Assembly (NCBI RefSeq): GCF_042684365.1
Contig: NZ_JBHULI010000024.1
Location: forward strand, 744,001-808,000
Direction: 5' to 3'
Source of the DNA: Gracilimonas halophila
Lineage (GTDB): Bacteria; Bacteroidota; Rhodothermia; Balneolales; Balneolaceae
Length of the DNA: 64,000 bases
In this document: piece by piece, positions 1 to 8,848 of the stretch
Layout of the letters: every line of letters begins with the position of its first letter
Position numbering within the stretch: the first letter of the stretch is position 1
Made by a program: the position numbers and the translations under genes
The notes under the pieces: generated by a model
What the model was told of the DNA's origin: nothing
Databases searched by the model: none
The model's input: the letters and a program-made list of their open reading frames with translations, nothing else

Positions 1-238
1 TCATTGTTCCGGCTCCATAATTATGGATCTCCACTTCTACTCCGTAATATTTTGCCCTTCTTCTCAGCAACTCATTAAACGAACTCTTTGGCTCGATCAC
101 GATCACTTTTGTGCCGGGTCGTAAATACCTGAAATTGGCGCCGTAACCTGCCCCAATCTCAACTAAAGTATCAGCGTGCCCTTCTAACAACTTTTGCTTC
201 CGTTCACCATAGTGGGTATGCATATACCTATCCACCAT
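1..238 (-). CDS. Class I SAM-dependent methyltransferase, C-terminal part cut by window edge
   Basis: This reading frame runs off the left edge, so only about 79 N-terminal residues are visible. The visible protein has the motif I of Rossmann-fold methyltransferases (VEIGAGYGANFRYL, about residues 27-40) followed by an acidic motif II end (VIVIEP, about 45-50), which together bind S-adenosylmethionine. The substrate cannot be told. ATG at 238 is taken as start, but the frame stays open upstream to a stop near 320 and a TTG at 271 would add a further 11 residues (LIQKINEWFFL), which look like family sequence. It is divergent from the DUF2400 gene that follows. Confidence 0.7.
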   Translation of the reverse strand, partial: MVDRYMHTHYGERKQKLLEGHADTLVEIGAGYGANFRYLRPGTKVIVIEPKSSFNELLRRRAKYYGVEVEIHNYGAGTM

Positions 239-376
239 TAAGAAAAACCATTCGTTGATCTTTTGAATCAATTTGTCTGAGTTTTGTTTGTATGTTTGAA
301 CAATTACCGTATTACCCCTTTACGTTATCGGCGATCTAGTAAAAAACTCTAATTTCAATAAACTTATTATATTTCA

Positions 377-1225
377 TTGCCCCGAAAAAGAAAAAGGTAT
401 AAAACCATTTCTAAGAAAAAACTTCTGAAATTGAAGCCTTTCCTGGATGACCTGGTAGTTAACATTGAAGAGCCTGATTATATCAATGATGACCCGGTAC
501 AATTTATGTATGCTTTTGAGGATAAGGCCGATAAAGAACTAGCTGGGTTTTTTGCAGCAACTATGGCATGGGGCAGACGGGATATTGTGAATGCGAAAGT
601 TGAAGACCTCCTTCAGCGAATGGATTATAAACCTTATGAGTTTATTCAGAATTATTCTGAAAGTGACACTCCTGTTTTTGAAGGATTTAAACACCGGACT
701 TTTAAACCCATAGACATACATTGGCTGACAAAAACCCTTCAATCCATCTTGTTGAAATTTCAAACCTTTGAAAGATTTTGGGCTTTTTGTGCTGAACAGG
801 CTAAAATTCAAAAAAGGGAATTGATCGCGGTTTTTCACGATCAATTCTTTACTCTTCATCCTGAAATCCCACAGCGAGTACGGAAACATGTTTCCAATAC
901 CGAGAAGAACAGCTCCGCTAAACGCTTATATATGTATTTGAGATGGGTCATCCGTAAGAACAGTCCCGTTGACCCAGGCACTATGAGTTTTATAAAACCC
1001 TCTGAATTGAAAATTCCTTTGGATGTTCATGTAGCCCGACAAGCACGTAAGCTTGGCCTTCTGTCTCGCAAACAAAATGATTGGAAAGCTGTACTTGAAT
1101 TAACAAAAAGAATGAAAATGCTTGACCCGGAAGATCCTGCAAAATATGACTTTGCCCTGTTTGGTATTGGTGTATTAGGATCACGCATACCTGATGAGCT
1201 GATCATTAATAAGAACGTAGAGTAA
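377..1225 (+). CDS. TIGR02757/DUF2400 family protein
   Basis: The 282-residue product matches the uncharacterised TIGR02757 (DUF2400) family common in Bacteroidota and relatives. The recognisable stretches are the N-terminal DDLV..PDYINDDP region (24-40), SAKRLYMYLRW (180-190) and PLDVHVARQARKLGLL (214-229). The last of these resembles the Asp-containing D-x-H-x-x-R-x-x-x-x-L-G-L element of HhH-GPD DNA glycosylases, but the function of the family is unknown to me. The start is uncertain: TTG at 377 gives a basic 16-residue leader, and TTG 431 or CTG 425 would give the usual family N-terminus. There is no ATG before residue 44. It is divergent from the upstream methyltransferase. Confidence 0.85.
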   Translation: MPRKRKRYKTISKKKLLKLKPFLDDLVVNIEEPDYINDDPVQFMYAFEDKADKELAGFFAATMAWGRRDIVNAKVEDLLQRMDYKPYEFIQNYSESDTPVFEGFKHRTFKPIDIHWLTKTLQSILLKFQTFERFWAFCAEQAKIQKRELIAVFHDQFFTLHPEIPQRVRKHVSNTEKNSSAKRLYMYLRWVIRKNSPVDPGTMSFIKPSELKIPLDVHVARQARKLGLLSRKQNDWKAVLELTKRMKMLDPEDPAKYDFALFGIGVLGSRIPDELIINKNVE

Positions 1226-1322
1226 TAATTTCAGTTTCTACTTATTTCAAAACAGTGAAAGAGTTTGTATATTAAGTGTTCCCAATTATGGGACAAAATT
1301 AAAAGAAAGGATGTGATACTTC

Positions 1323-1517
1323 ATGTTAGGAGTCGAAGTAAAAGACAACGAAAGTGTTGATCGCGCAATAAACCGCTTCAAGAAACTGGTAACCCGATCA
1401 CGTGTTCTCAACGAATACAAAGATCGTCAACAGTTTACGAAGCCTTCAGTTGAGCGACGCGAAGCTTTGAAAAAAGCCAAGCGAGAACAACGACGTCGCA
1501 ATCGCGACAACTTCTAA
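1323..1517 (+). CDS. rpsU: 30S ribosomal protein S21
   Basis: The 64-residue, strongly basic protein is full-length S21, a small-subunit protein that contacts the mRNA platform and helps initiation. The N-terminal GVEVKDNESVDRAINRFKK segment and the Arg/Lys-rich C-terminus (KKAKREQRRRNRDNF) are typical. A purine-rich AGAAAGG at 1304-1310 lies about 12 bases before the ATG and may serve as ribosome binding site. The gene stands alone and is closed by a rho-independent terminator that reaches into the end of the convergent radA gene. Confidence 0.97.
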   Translation: MLGVEVKDNESVDRAINRFKKLVTRSRVLNEYKDRQQFTKPSVERREALKKAKREQRRRNRDNF

Positions 1518-1536
1518 ACGAAGTGTAACGAATTCG

Positions 1537-1568
1537 AGCCCTCCGGTTTTACCTGAGGGCTTTTTTTA
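1537..1568 (+). terminator. Rho-independent terminator of rpsU
   Basis: AGCCCTC (1537-1543) pairs with GAGGGCT (1555-1561), followed by a run of T to 1567. The T tract fits rpsU on the + strand. The right arm and T tract lie inside the last codons of radA, whose stop is at 1549-1551, so the two convergent genes share this DNA. Confidence 0.85.
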
Positions 1569-2886
1569 TGGCCTCATGTAAATACCTGATCCCATTCTTT
1601 TGTTTTGAACCGGGCATAACCAACTCTTTATAGCCTAATTTCTTAGCTTCTTTTTCGCGCTGCTCCAAATGAGGAACTGTCCGTACTTCTCCCCCAAGCC
1701 CCACTTCTCCGATAAATGCCATTTGTGGAGTGATAGGTTCATCCATCAAACTTGAAACGAGTGCGCAACAAACGCCAAGATCACCTGCAGGATCGTTCAG
1801 CTTAAACCCACCCGCTATATTCAGATATACATCATGATTGGAAAAATTCTTGCCAACTCTTTTTTCCAGAACAGCCAACAGCAGTGCCAGTCTGTTTCGG
1901 TCAAACCCATTCGCTGTTCGCTGAGGAGATCCATAGGATGAAGGTGTTACAAGGGCCTGAACCTCGATTAAAAGCGGACGAGTTCCTTCCATCGTACAGA
2001 CAACAGCATTCCCGCTAATTCCGGTAGTTTTATCAGAAATAAAAAGTTCTGAAGGATTGGAGACTTCGACCAGCCCATCCGATTTCATCTCAAATACTCC
2101 TACTTCCTGAGCAGCTCCAAACCGATTTTTAAGGCTTCGAAGTAAACGATAGGTGTACTGCTTGTCTCCTTCAAACTGCAGAACGGTATCTACCATATGT
2201 TCTAAAACCCTTGGGCCTGCAATATCTCCTTCCTTGGTAACATGACCTATCACAAGCGTGGTAATATTCTTTTTCTTTGCCAGTTGTTGAAATAATGCGG
2301 CACATTCTTTTACCTGCTGAATACTTCCCGGCATACTTGATAACTCTGTCCTGTACACCGTTTGAATGGAATCTACTATGAGCAGGTCTGGCTGCATTTT
2401 CTGAGCTTCAGCAATGATGTTATCCACCTGCGTTTCATTGTATATCAACAACTTGTCTGATTCTACGCCAAGCCTGGCAGCACGTTGTTTGATTTGCCCG
2501 GCCGACTCTTCTCCTGCACAATAAAGTATGGTCAACTCAGGACTGGCTTTGGCAATTTGCAGCGTGAGAGTGCTTTTTCCGACTCCGGGTTCACCGCCTA
2601 TCAAAACATAGGAACCGGGTAAAAATCCCCCACCCAACACACGATCAAGTTCCGAGATGTTGCTTTTAACACGGGTTTTTTCTGAAGTTTCTACATCCTC
2701 CAGTTTTTGAGGCGCAGCTGTTGACTCCAACCCTTCTACTTTAGCTTTATGGGATGAGGAAGATTTCCTGGAGACTGTTTTTTCAGTGAACGTATTCCAT
2801 TCTCCGCACGAGGGGCAGCTCCCATTCCATTTTGGGGAAACATATCCGCAATTAGAACACTCATATTGAGTTTTCACCTTTGCCAT
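1549..2886 (-). CDS. radA: DNA repair protein RadA
   Basis: This 445-residue protein is full-length RadA, a hexameric RecA-like ATPase that promotes branch migration during recombinational repair in the cytoplasm. An N-terminal zinc ribbon has Cys10, Cys13, Cys24 and Cys27. The Walker A motif GEPGVGKST is at about 98-106, Walker B (LLIVDS) near 168-173, and the RadA-specific KNRFG motif at 253-257. The C-terminal third is the Lon-protease-like domain, which is proteolytically inactive in the family. The ATG lies 1 base after the stop of the upstream membrane-protein gene, so the two are probably co-transcribed and translationally coupled. Confidence 0.97.
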   Translation of the reverse strand: MAKVKTQYECSNCGYVSPKWNGSCPSCGEWNTFTEKTVSRKSSSSHKAKVEGLESTAAPQKLEDVETSEKTRVKSNISELDRVLGGGFLPGSYVLIGGEPGVGKSTLTLQIAKASPELTILYCAGEESAGQIKQRAARLGVESDKLLIYNETQVDNIIAEAQKMQPDLLIVDSIQTVYRTELSSMPGSIQQVKECAALFQQLAKKKNITTLVIGHVTKEGDIAGPRVLEHMVDTVLQFEGDKQYTYRLLRSLKNRFGAAQEVGVFEMKSDGLVEVSNPSELFISDKTTGISGNAVVCTMEGTRPLLIEVQALVTPSSYGSPQRTANGFDRNRLALLLAVLEKRVGKNFSNHDVYLNIAGGFKLNDPAGDLGVCCALVSSLMDEPITPQMAFIGEVGLGGEVRTVPHLEQREKEAKKLGYKELVMPGSKQKNGIRYLHEAIKKALR

Positions 2887-2887
2887 A

Positions 2888-3931
2888 TCAATCCTCCTGG
2901 ATCACTTCAACTACTTTCTGATTGACGTACCAGGTAGTGGCCATGATTCCCAGTCCAACACTGATATAATAACTGATGATCCTCCATAAGAATAATGCCA
3001 GCCCTATAAATCCTTCCCGAGCAATCAGTGGCCCCTGAAATAACACGAACAATCCTTCAACTCCGCCGCTTCCACCTGGAGTTGGCACTACCAGAAAAGC
3101 GAGATTCATGGCAAGGCTCCGTAATACGGATAACACTTCCGGAGCAGGCAGCAAACTTAGAACTACGATAGTCGGTAAAGCAATTCTCATTATCCATGAC
3201 ATTGTTGACAGAAAAAAAGCTTTCATCAAAAAACTGAATGGCTTCTTCCTTAGCTGATGGGCATATTGCTCAAGGTTCTCAGCTTCAACTTCGATCTTGT
3301 CACTCAAATTTCTGAGCACAGGAAGTTTGAATACCACTTTCACTACTTTTTTTATTGCAGCCGGATTTCGAAGAACTCCGTACGCCAAAACACCGGCATA
3401 ACTTAGAAGTCCAACATAAAGCAAACCCATCGAAACATCCCCCACTAAGCCTACTTCAGCAGGCACCACTTCATAAAATATCCCGGCAAACAAAAGAATT
3501 GGAATGGCCATGGCAAACCAAAGCTGGTCAAGTAACACTCCATATAATATAATAGCTCCGGCATCTCCTAATTTAAGACCTTCCTTGGTCATGGCGTAAG
3601 TTGCCATAGGAGCTCCACCAATAGTAGATGGGGTTACAGCGGAAGTAAAATCCCAGGCCAATACAACTCGTACAGAAGCAAACCAGTCTAGCTTCTTCTC
3701 TGATAAAAATCGGATCTTGGCAGCTGAAAACCAAACCCTTAACAGTGAAACCACCACCGCAATCACCAGTCCGGGCAACCTTTTAGGCACAAGGTGCTCC
3801 AATACACCCGGGGTATAGGTCCAGTAGATCACTCCTGCCATAGTCGCCAAACTTAAGGTGATGGAGATGATCAAATATTTCTGGGATAGCAGAGATTGTG
3901 GCTGCTTAATATGTTTTGTTTCGCTACTCAA
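2888..3931 (-). CDS. Lysylphosphatidylglycerol synthase TM region / UPF0104 family membrane protein
   Basis: The 347-residue protein has about eight hydrophobic segments and ends with the family signature region FLVVPTPGGSGGVEGLFVLF, found in the YbhN/UPF0104 and LPG-synthase transmembrane domain family. The soluble aminoacyl-transferase half of MprF is absent, so this is the stand-alone membrane domain, whose role is thought to be lipid flipping or is unknown. It sits between fbaB, with a terminator in the gap, and radA, with a 1-base gap, which suggests co-expression with radA without implying a functional link. Confidence 0.85.
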   Translation of the reverse strand: MSSETKHIKQPQSLLSQKYLIISITLSLATMAGVIYWTYTPGVLEHLVPKRLPGLVIAVVVSLLRVWFSAAKIRFLSEKKLDWFASVRVVLAWDFTSAVTPSTIGGAPMATYAMTKEGLKLGDAGAIILYGVLLDQLWFAMAIPILLFAGIFYEVVPAEVGLVGDVSMGLLYVGLLSYAGVLAYGVLRNPAAIKKVVKVVFKLPVLRNLSDKIEVEAENLEQYAHQLRKKPFSFLMKAFFLSTMSWIMRIALPTIVVLSLLPAPEVLSVLRSLAMNLAFLVVPTPGGSGGVEGLFVLFQGPLIAREGFIGLALFLWRIISYYISVGLGIMATTWYVNQKVVEVIQED

Positions 3932-3960
3932 ATAATATCCTGAATCAGAATGGCTTAGAT

Positions 3961-3994
3961 AAAAAAAGCCTTACAGGCTATTTCCTGCAAGGCT
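3961..3994 (-). terminator. Rho-independent terminator of fbaB
   Basis: Read on the minus strand, AGCCTTGCAGG (from 3994) pairs with CCTGTAAGGCT (to 3967) with one G-U wobble, followed by seven T (3967-3961). It lies just after the fbaB stop and before the next minus-strand gene. Confidence 0.9.
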
Positions 3995-4011
3995 CAATGT
4001 GTTCCTACTTG

Positions 4012-5088
4012 TTAAGCAAGTGTGATATCATCATTCAGGTAAACATCCTGAATCATATTCAGAAGTTTAACCCCTTCCTTCAGTGGTCTTTGAAATGCTT
4101 TCCGCCCACTTATAAGGCCCATACCGCCGGCACGCTTGTTAATTATAGCTGTTTTAACTGCATCAGCAAAATCGTTTTTACCGGAAGCTCCACCTGAGTT
4201 GATCAAACCTGCACGTCCCATAAAGCAATTAGCTACCTGATATCGAGTCAAGTCGATCGGGTGATCTGAACTAAGTTCAGAATAAATTCGCTCATCCAAT
4301 TTACCGTAACTTGAATCACCAGAATTCAATGCTTTATAACCACCATTGTTTGTGGGCTGTTTTTGCTTGATAATATCTGCACCAAGAGTGGTACCAATAT
4401 GATTCGCTTGTCCGGTCAGGTCAGCTGAAGAATGGTAATCAACACCATCTACTTTAAAAGCGCTATTACGAGTATAGCACCAAAGTATAGTTGCCATTCC
4501 CAGTTCATGGGCATAAGCAAAAGCCTGGGCTACTTCCTGGATCTGTCTGTTAGATTCTTCAGACCCGAAATAGATCGTGGCGCCAACGGCAGCCGCTCCC
4601 ATATCAAAAGCCTGATCGATAGAACCGAACATGATCTGATCGTAATTGTTCGGGTAGGTCAACAACTCATTGTGATTGATCTTTACGATGAAAGGAATCT
4701 TATGTGCATACTTTCTTGAAACAGAAGCAAGTGCTCCAAAAGTTGATGCGACTGCATTACAACCTGCTTCCATAGCAAGGTTTACAATGTGATCGGGATC
4801 AAAATAATCCGGGTTTTTTGCAAAAGATGCTCCGGCTGAATGCTCAATCCCCTGATCAACAGGCAGGATTGATAAATACCCGGTTCCACCTAAACGACCA
4901 TTATTTAATAATCTTTGAAAGTTTTGAAGTACCCTGTTATTACGATCGGAATGATACCAGACGTCATCTACATAACTTTTACTTGGCTTGATCAGCCGAT
5001 CTGTATTAATGGTTTTACATTTGTGGTCAAGAAGATCCGAAGCTTCATCCCCAAGAAGTTCTTCGATACTGTTTATTCCAAGTGACAT
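4012..5088 (-). CDS. fbaB: Class I fructose-bisphosphate aldolase (FbaB/DhnA type)
   Basis: The 358-residue protein closely follows the E. coli FbaB pattern along its whole length, including [18 protein letters not shown] (73-90), [15 protein letters not shown] (133-147), [11 protein letters not shown] (169-179) and the C-terminal [16 protein letters not shown] segment. It cleaves fructose 1,6-bisphosphate through a Schiff-base lysine, most likely Lys241 in the ADIIKQK element by family position. It acts in glycolysis and gluconeogenesis in the cytoplasm. The gene is monocistronic, with a 274-bp upstream region and a strong terminator. Confidence 0.96.
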   Translation of the reverse strand: MSLGINSIEELLGDEASDLLDHKCKTINTDRLIKPSKSYVDDVWYHSDRNNRVLQNFQRLLNNGRLGGTGYLSILPVDQGIEHSAGASFAKNPDYFDPDHIVNLAMEAGCNAVASTFGALASVSRKYAHKIPFIVKINHNELLTYPNNYDQIMFGSIDQAFDMGAAAVGATIYFGSEESNRQIQEVAQAFAYAHELGMATILWCYTRNSAFKVDGVDYHSSADLTGQANHIGTTLGADIIKQKQPTNNGGYKALNSGDSSYGKLDERIYSELSSDHPIDLTRYQVANCFMGRAGLINSGGASGKNDFADAVKTAIINKRAGGMGLISGRKAFQRPLKEGVKLLNMIQDVYLNDDITLA

Positions 5089-5377
5089 AATTAATTTTTT
5101 CCCTTTTAAAATTTGTTTTCATGAGTGAGTAAGTGGGCTGAAAATATAAGCCTAAATGAGGGAAATGGCTAAAGAGAAGTTTCAGGAAATTAAGCTTCGG
5201 GCTTAACATGGTTGAAATTTATCATAAAATAATTTCCATAAGCATAGAATGGGAGTAAAAATGCACCCGTATAAAAATTATTACAATAGTATTCCATTCT
5301 ACATTTTTATAAATCCCTGATAAATACCGTATCTTTCAAACTCAATTTGAATCAAATAAAACTTGTTCAAAAAAATA

Positions 5378-6367
5378 ATGAACATCGATTCCATTCAACT
5401 ACCTGACCAACCTCTATTCCTGGCACCTATGGAGGATGTTACAGACTCCCCATTCCGACAAATCTGTCGTAAGAAAGGAGCTGATATCGTATTTACCGAA
5501 TTCATTAGCTCCGAAGCTCTTATTCGCGACTCCGACATTGCCATGCATAAAATGGATTTTGATGAGATGGAACGTCCATTTGGTGTTCAGATATTTGGCG
5601 GCCGTGAAGAAGCTATGGAAGGTGCTGCAAAAGTTGCTGAGAACAACAATCCTGACTTGGTTGATATCAATTTTGGGTGCCCGGTCTATAAAGTGGTTAA
5701 AAAAGGAGCCGGAGCAGGATGCCTTAAAGACCTTGCAATGATGGAGCGAATGGCCGGTACCGTGGTGGATGCCGTCAGGAATAAACCGGTCACGGTTAAA
5801 ACACGTCTTGGCTGGGATGATAATACCATCAAAATTCAGGAAGTGGCCCTGATGCTACAAAAACTTGGCGTGAAAGCTTTGACCGTTCATGCGCGCACCC
5901 GTGCCCAAAAATATAAAGGGGATGCCCGTTGGGGGTGGCTTAAAAAGCTCAAGAATACACCCGGCCTCGAGATCCCAATTATCGGCAACGGTGATGTAAC
6001 TTCCCCTGAACTGGCCAAAAAAATGTTTGAAGAAACCGGTGTTGATGGGGTTATGATAGGACGAGGAGCTATTGGAAATCCCTGGATCTTTGAGCGAACC
6101 CGGCATTACCTGGAAACCGGTGAATTACTTCCTGAACCTACCGTAAGAGAACGTATTGAACTCTGTGCAGAGCAGCTTCGTCTTTCTGTAAAACATCAGG
6201 GAGAGAGGTATGGAGTGATCATCATGAAAAAGCATTACGGGCAATACCTGAAAGGAATAAGGAATGGAAAGAACCTGCGTATGGAGATCATGCAGCACGA
6301 TGAGATAGATCCGATCCTTGAGCTGCTCTATAATTTTGATGAGACCGAAATTCATGCTGTAGCTTGA
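5378..6367 (+). CDS. dusB: tRNA-dihydrouridine synthase, DusB-like
   Basis: The 329-residue flavoenzyme reduces uridines in the tRNA D-loop. The N-terminal LAPMEDVTDSPFR (FMN-binding TIM barrel start), the NFGCP motif with the catalytic cysteine followed by KVVKKGAGAGCL, and VKTRLGW and GVMIGRGAIGNPW near the phosphate site are all present. ATG 5378 is preferred over an in-frame TTG at 5363 because it places the start right before the barrel. The short C-terminal helical domain is present. The gene is alone, followed by an imperfect inverted repeat. Confidence 0.95.
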   Translation: MNIDSIQLPDQPLFLAPMEDVTDSPFRQICRKKGADIVFTEFISSEALIRDSDIAMHKMDFDEMERPFGVQIFGGREEAMEGAAKVAENNNPDLVDINFGCPVYKVVKKGAGAGCLKDLAMMERMAGTVVDAVRNKPVTVKTRLGWDDNTIKIQEVALMLQKLGVKALTVHARTRAQKYKGDARWGWLKKLKNTPGLEIPIIGNGDVTSPELAKKMFEETGVDGVMIGRGAIGNPWIFERTRHYLETGELLPEPTVRERIELCAEQLRLSVKHQGERYGVIIMKKHYGQYLKGIRNGKNLRMEIMQHDEIDPILELLYNFDETEIHAVA

Positions 6368-6373
6368 GTAATA

Positions 6374-6447
6374 AGTAATGGGTGATAAAGTGATCCATGG
6401 AAAACCTGCAGATTAGATCTGATTCATCAACTTATCACTTCTTTACT
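6374..6447. repeat. Imperfect inverted repeat after dusB
   Basis: The left arm (6374-6394) contains GTGATAAAGTGAT at 6382-6394. The right arm (6426-6447) read in reverse complement is AGTAAAGAAGTGATAAG and so on, matching the left arm with a few substitutions. The same 13-mer recurs after ccoP at 44956-44968. No T tract follows. Confidence 0.5.
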
Positions 6448-6514
6448 CTTTCACTCTGAATCTTTTGGTACTCAATGTCGTAACTGTCTAAACACCTCAA
6501 CACACCCTATCGAT

Positions 6515-6715
6515 ATGTTTACACGACTGGCCCGACTTTTCAACTCTCTTATTGGCGCATCCGTTGTAGCGGCATCTCCTCTTAAAGCTATCACCGGGAT
6601 CGTAATCAGTATCATTCTGCCTTATTTGCTATATGCCTTTTTGGGAGGATTTGGCATCGCTCTTGCTTTAGTAGGTATAGTATGGGGCATAATCTGGCTG
6701 ACCAATAAAAAATAA
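6515..6715 (+). CDS. Small hydrophobic membrane protein, unrecognised
   Basis: The 66-residue product has an amphipathic basic N-terminus (FTRLARLFNSL) followed by two hydrophobic stretches (about 15-38 and 40-62) and ends with NKK, so a two-helix inner-membrane hairpin is likely. I do not recognise the family. Support for it being real is an ATG start, codon use like its neighbours, and a position filling the space between dusB and the convergent serS. Its short length keeps confidence moderate. A weak hairpin (6716-6724 with 6741-6750) follows. Confidence 0.6.
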   Translation: MFTRLARLFNSLIGASVVAASPLKAITGIVISIILPYLLYAFLGGFGIALALVGIVWGIIWLTNKK

Positions 6716-6760
6716 TGAGTTTAGAGTTGTTCAATTCACACTAAAACTCACCACTGTCAT

Positions 6761-8029
6761 CTACAAATAGTCCCTTCCTATAAACGGCTTCAGCACTTCA
6801 GGAACTCTAACTTTCCCATTTTCTTCCTGATAAGCTTCTAATATAGCAGAAACAACCCTTGGCAAAGCAAGTCCTGAACCATTCAGTGTATGCAGGATCT
6901 CGATCTCCTTCTCATCTTTCCGATACCTCAGTTGCATGCGGCGGGCTTGAAAGCTCTCGAAATTAGAGCATGAACTGACTTCCAGCCATCTTTTTTGTCC
7001 CGGACTCCAAACTTCAAGGTCATACTTTTTACTTTGGGTGAAGCCCATATCACCGGTACACATAAGTAAAGTTCGGTATGGTAGCTCTAATGCTTCTAAC
7101 AATCCTTCAGCATGTTCACGAAGGCTTTCAAGTTCATCATAAGAATCTTCCGGCTTCACGATCTTAACCAATTCAACCTTATCAAATTGGTGCAGACGAT
7201 TCAATCCTCGCACATCTTTTCCGTAGGAACCTGCTTCACGCCTCCAGCATGGGGTATGGCATACATATTTCTTTGGGATCTCCTTGTTTTCGAGGATCTC
7301 ATCCCTGTGATAATTTGTAACAGGAACTTCAGCCGTTGGGATGTTAAAGAATCCATCTCGTGGAATTTCATACATCATATCCTCTTTATCCGGAATTTGC
7401 CCGGTACCCCGAGCTGAATCTTCATTCACAAAGTACGGCGCCTGCATTTCAGTGTATCCGGCTTTGGCAGCTTCATTAATAAAATAGTTGATCAAAGCTC
7501 TTTGGAGTTGAGCTACTCCCCCAACATAAAAAGGGAAACCGGCACCCGTTACTTTTACCCCTCGTTCAAAATCTACCCAACCATGTCTTTCAGTGAGTTC
7601 CCAGTGTGGTTTTCTCCATTCGCTTTCATTCGGAGTGCCCCAAGTTTTAAAAGTCTCGTTGTCCTCCTCTGTTGCACCTACCGGTACACTTGGGTGGGGC
7701 ACATTAGGGATACGAAGAAGTAAGTTATCACGCTCGAGTCGAAGTTTTTTAACATCTTCCTCAATTTCCTTGATCTGCTCTTTCATTTCAGAAGTTTCTT
7801 TGATGATCTCCTGAGCTTCCTCTTTCTTACCCTGACTCATTAACTGTCCGATCTTACCGGACTTGGTATTACTTTCACTGCGCAAAAGATCACCCTCATG
7901 CACTTTTGCTCTCCATTCTTCATCCGCTGAAAGCACTTTTTCCACCACTGAAGTGTCCTTCTCCCCTTTATTTATGATGGCTTTTTCTACCTGTTCACGA
8001 TTTTCCCTGATGAAGTTAATATCAAGCAT
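6761..8029 (-). CDS. serS: Seryl-tRNA synthetase
   Basis: The 422-residue protein is full-length SerRS, which charges tRNA-Ser and tRNA-Sec with serine. The N-terminal 100 residues form the long antiparallel coiled-coil arm (KKEEAQEIIKETSEMKEQIKEIEED) that grips the tRNA long variable arm. Class II motifs 2 (CWRREAGSYGKDVRGLNRLHQF) and 3 (GSGLALPRVVSAILEAYQ) follow in the catalytic domain. It is divergent from the Lrp-type regulator at 8222, with a 192-bp shared upstream region. Confidence 0.97.
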   Translation of the reverse strand: MLDINFIRENREQVEKAIINKGEKDTSVVEKVLSADEEWRAKVHEGDLLRSESNTKSGKIGQLMSQGKKEEAQEIIKETSEMKEQIKEIEEDVKKLRLERDNLLLRIPNVPHPSVPVGATEEDNETFKTWGTPNESEWRKPHWELTERHGWVDFERGVKVTGAGFPFYVGGVAQLQRALINYFINEAAKAGYTEMQAPYFVNEDSARGTGQIPDKEDMMYEIPRDGFFNIPTAEVPVTNYHRDEILENKEIPKKYVCHTPCWRREAGSYGKDVRGLNRLHQFDKVELVKIVKPEDSYDELESLREHAEGLLEALELPYRTLLMCTGDMGFTQSKKYDLEVWSPGQKRWLEVSSCSNFESFQARRMQLRYRKDEKEIEILHTLNGSGLALPRVVSAILEAYQEENGKVRVPEVLKPFIGRDYL

Positions 8030-8221
8030 ATTATATATTAGTTATCGGATTGTTAATTGAGAATCCAAAGATAAGAGGTATTCGCCTTTTTGTTACACCT
8101 TTTTTCGTTGAAAATTCCATATGAAAGAGCATCTTATGGAAGCGCTTTTTATATTGATTACCTAAATAATTAAGGTTACCATTCAACATTCAAAGAAATT
8201 TTAGGGAAATAAGCACTTATC

Positions 8222-8704
8222 ATGAGTCAATTATTGGACGAAACCGACCTAACCATTCTCAACCACTTACAGGAAAATGGCAGGGCACAGCGCAATACCA
8301 TTGCAGAGATCGTAAATCTTTCTGTCCCCTCGGTTTCAGAGCGGATGAAAAAGCTCGAAGAACGTGGCCTTATTGAAGGATATAAAGCAGTGCTGAACAG
8401 TAAAAAATTTCATTTTGATATCACCGCTTTCATCTTTGTTCAAGTTGACGGTTCTGAGAACTATCAAAATTTTGTAGAAAAAGCTTCCGGTGAAGTTGAA
8501 ATCCTTGAATGCCATTCTATAACCGGGGACGGTTCTCATTTTCTCAAGGTAAGAACAAAGAATACCGGTTCTTTTGAGAGCCTGCTTTCCAGAATTCAGT
8601 CTTGGGAAGGAGTAAGTAAAACACGGTCTAACCTTGTTTTATCCAGCTTTAAGGAAACCCGTGCCATTCCGGTAGAACATGCCACCGAGCTTATAAAGCA
8701 GTAA
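8222..8704 (+). CDS. Lrp/AsnC family transcriptional regulator
   Basis: The 160-residue protein has an N-terminal winged helix-turn-helix (LDETDLTILNHLQENGRAQRN through SVSERMKKLEERGLIEGY, about 4-54), then the RAM ligand-binding domain with the ECHSITGDGSHFLKV core (about 95-110). Such proteins form dimers to octamers and respond to amino acids. The ligand and targets are not visible. It lies upstream of, but about 145 bp from, the sigma-54 activator gene, and is divergent from serS. Confidence 0.93.
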   Translation: MSQLLDETDLTILNHLQENGRAQRNTIAEIVNLSVPSVSERMKKLEERGLIEGYKAVLNSKKFHFDITAFIFVQVDGSENYQNFVEKASGEVEILECHSITGDGSHFLKVRTKNTGSFESLLSRIQSWEGVSKTRSNLVLSSFKETRAIPVEHATELIKQ

Positions 8705-8848
8705 TATCCGTCAAATCATTTACCCTACTTTACGTTTACTTACTAAAGTAAGAATCATTAACTTACGTCATTCTGACAGTAAGAATAATGAACCTGATTA
8801 CCCTTTTAAAATACGGGTATACAGGTTTAACCTTGGGATATAGAATCT

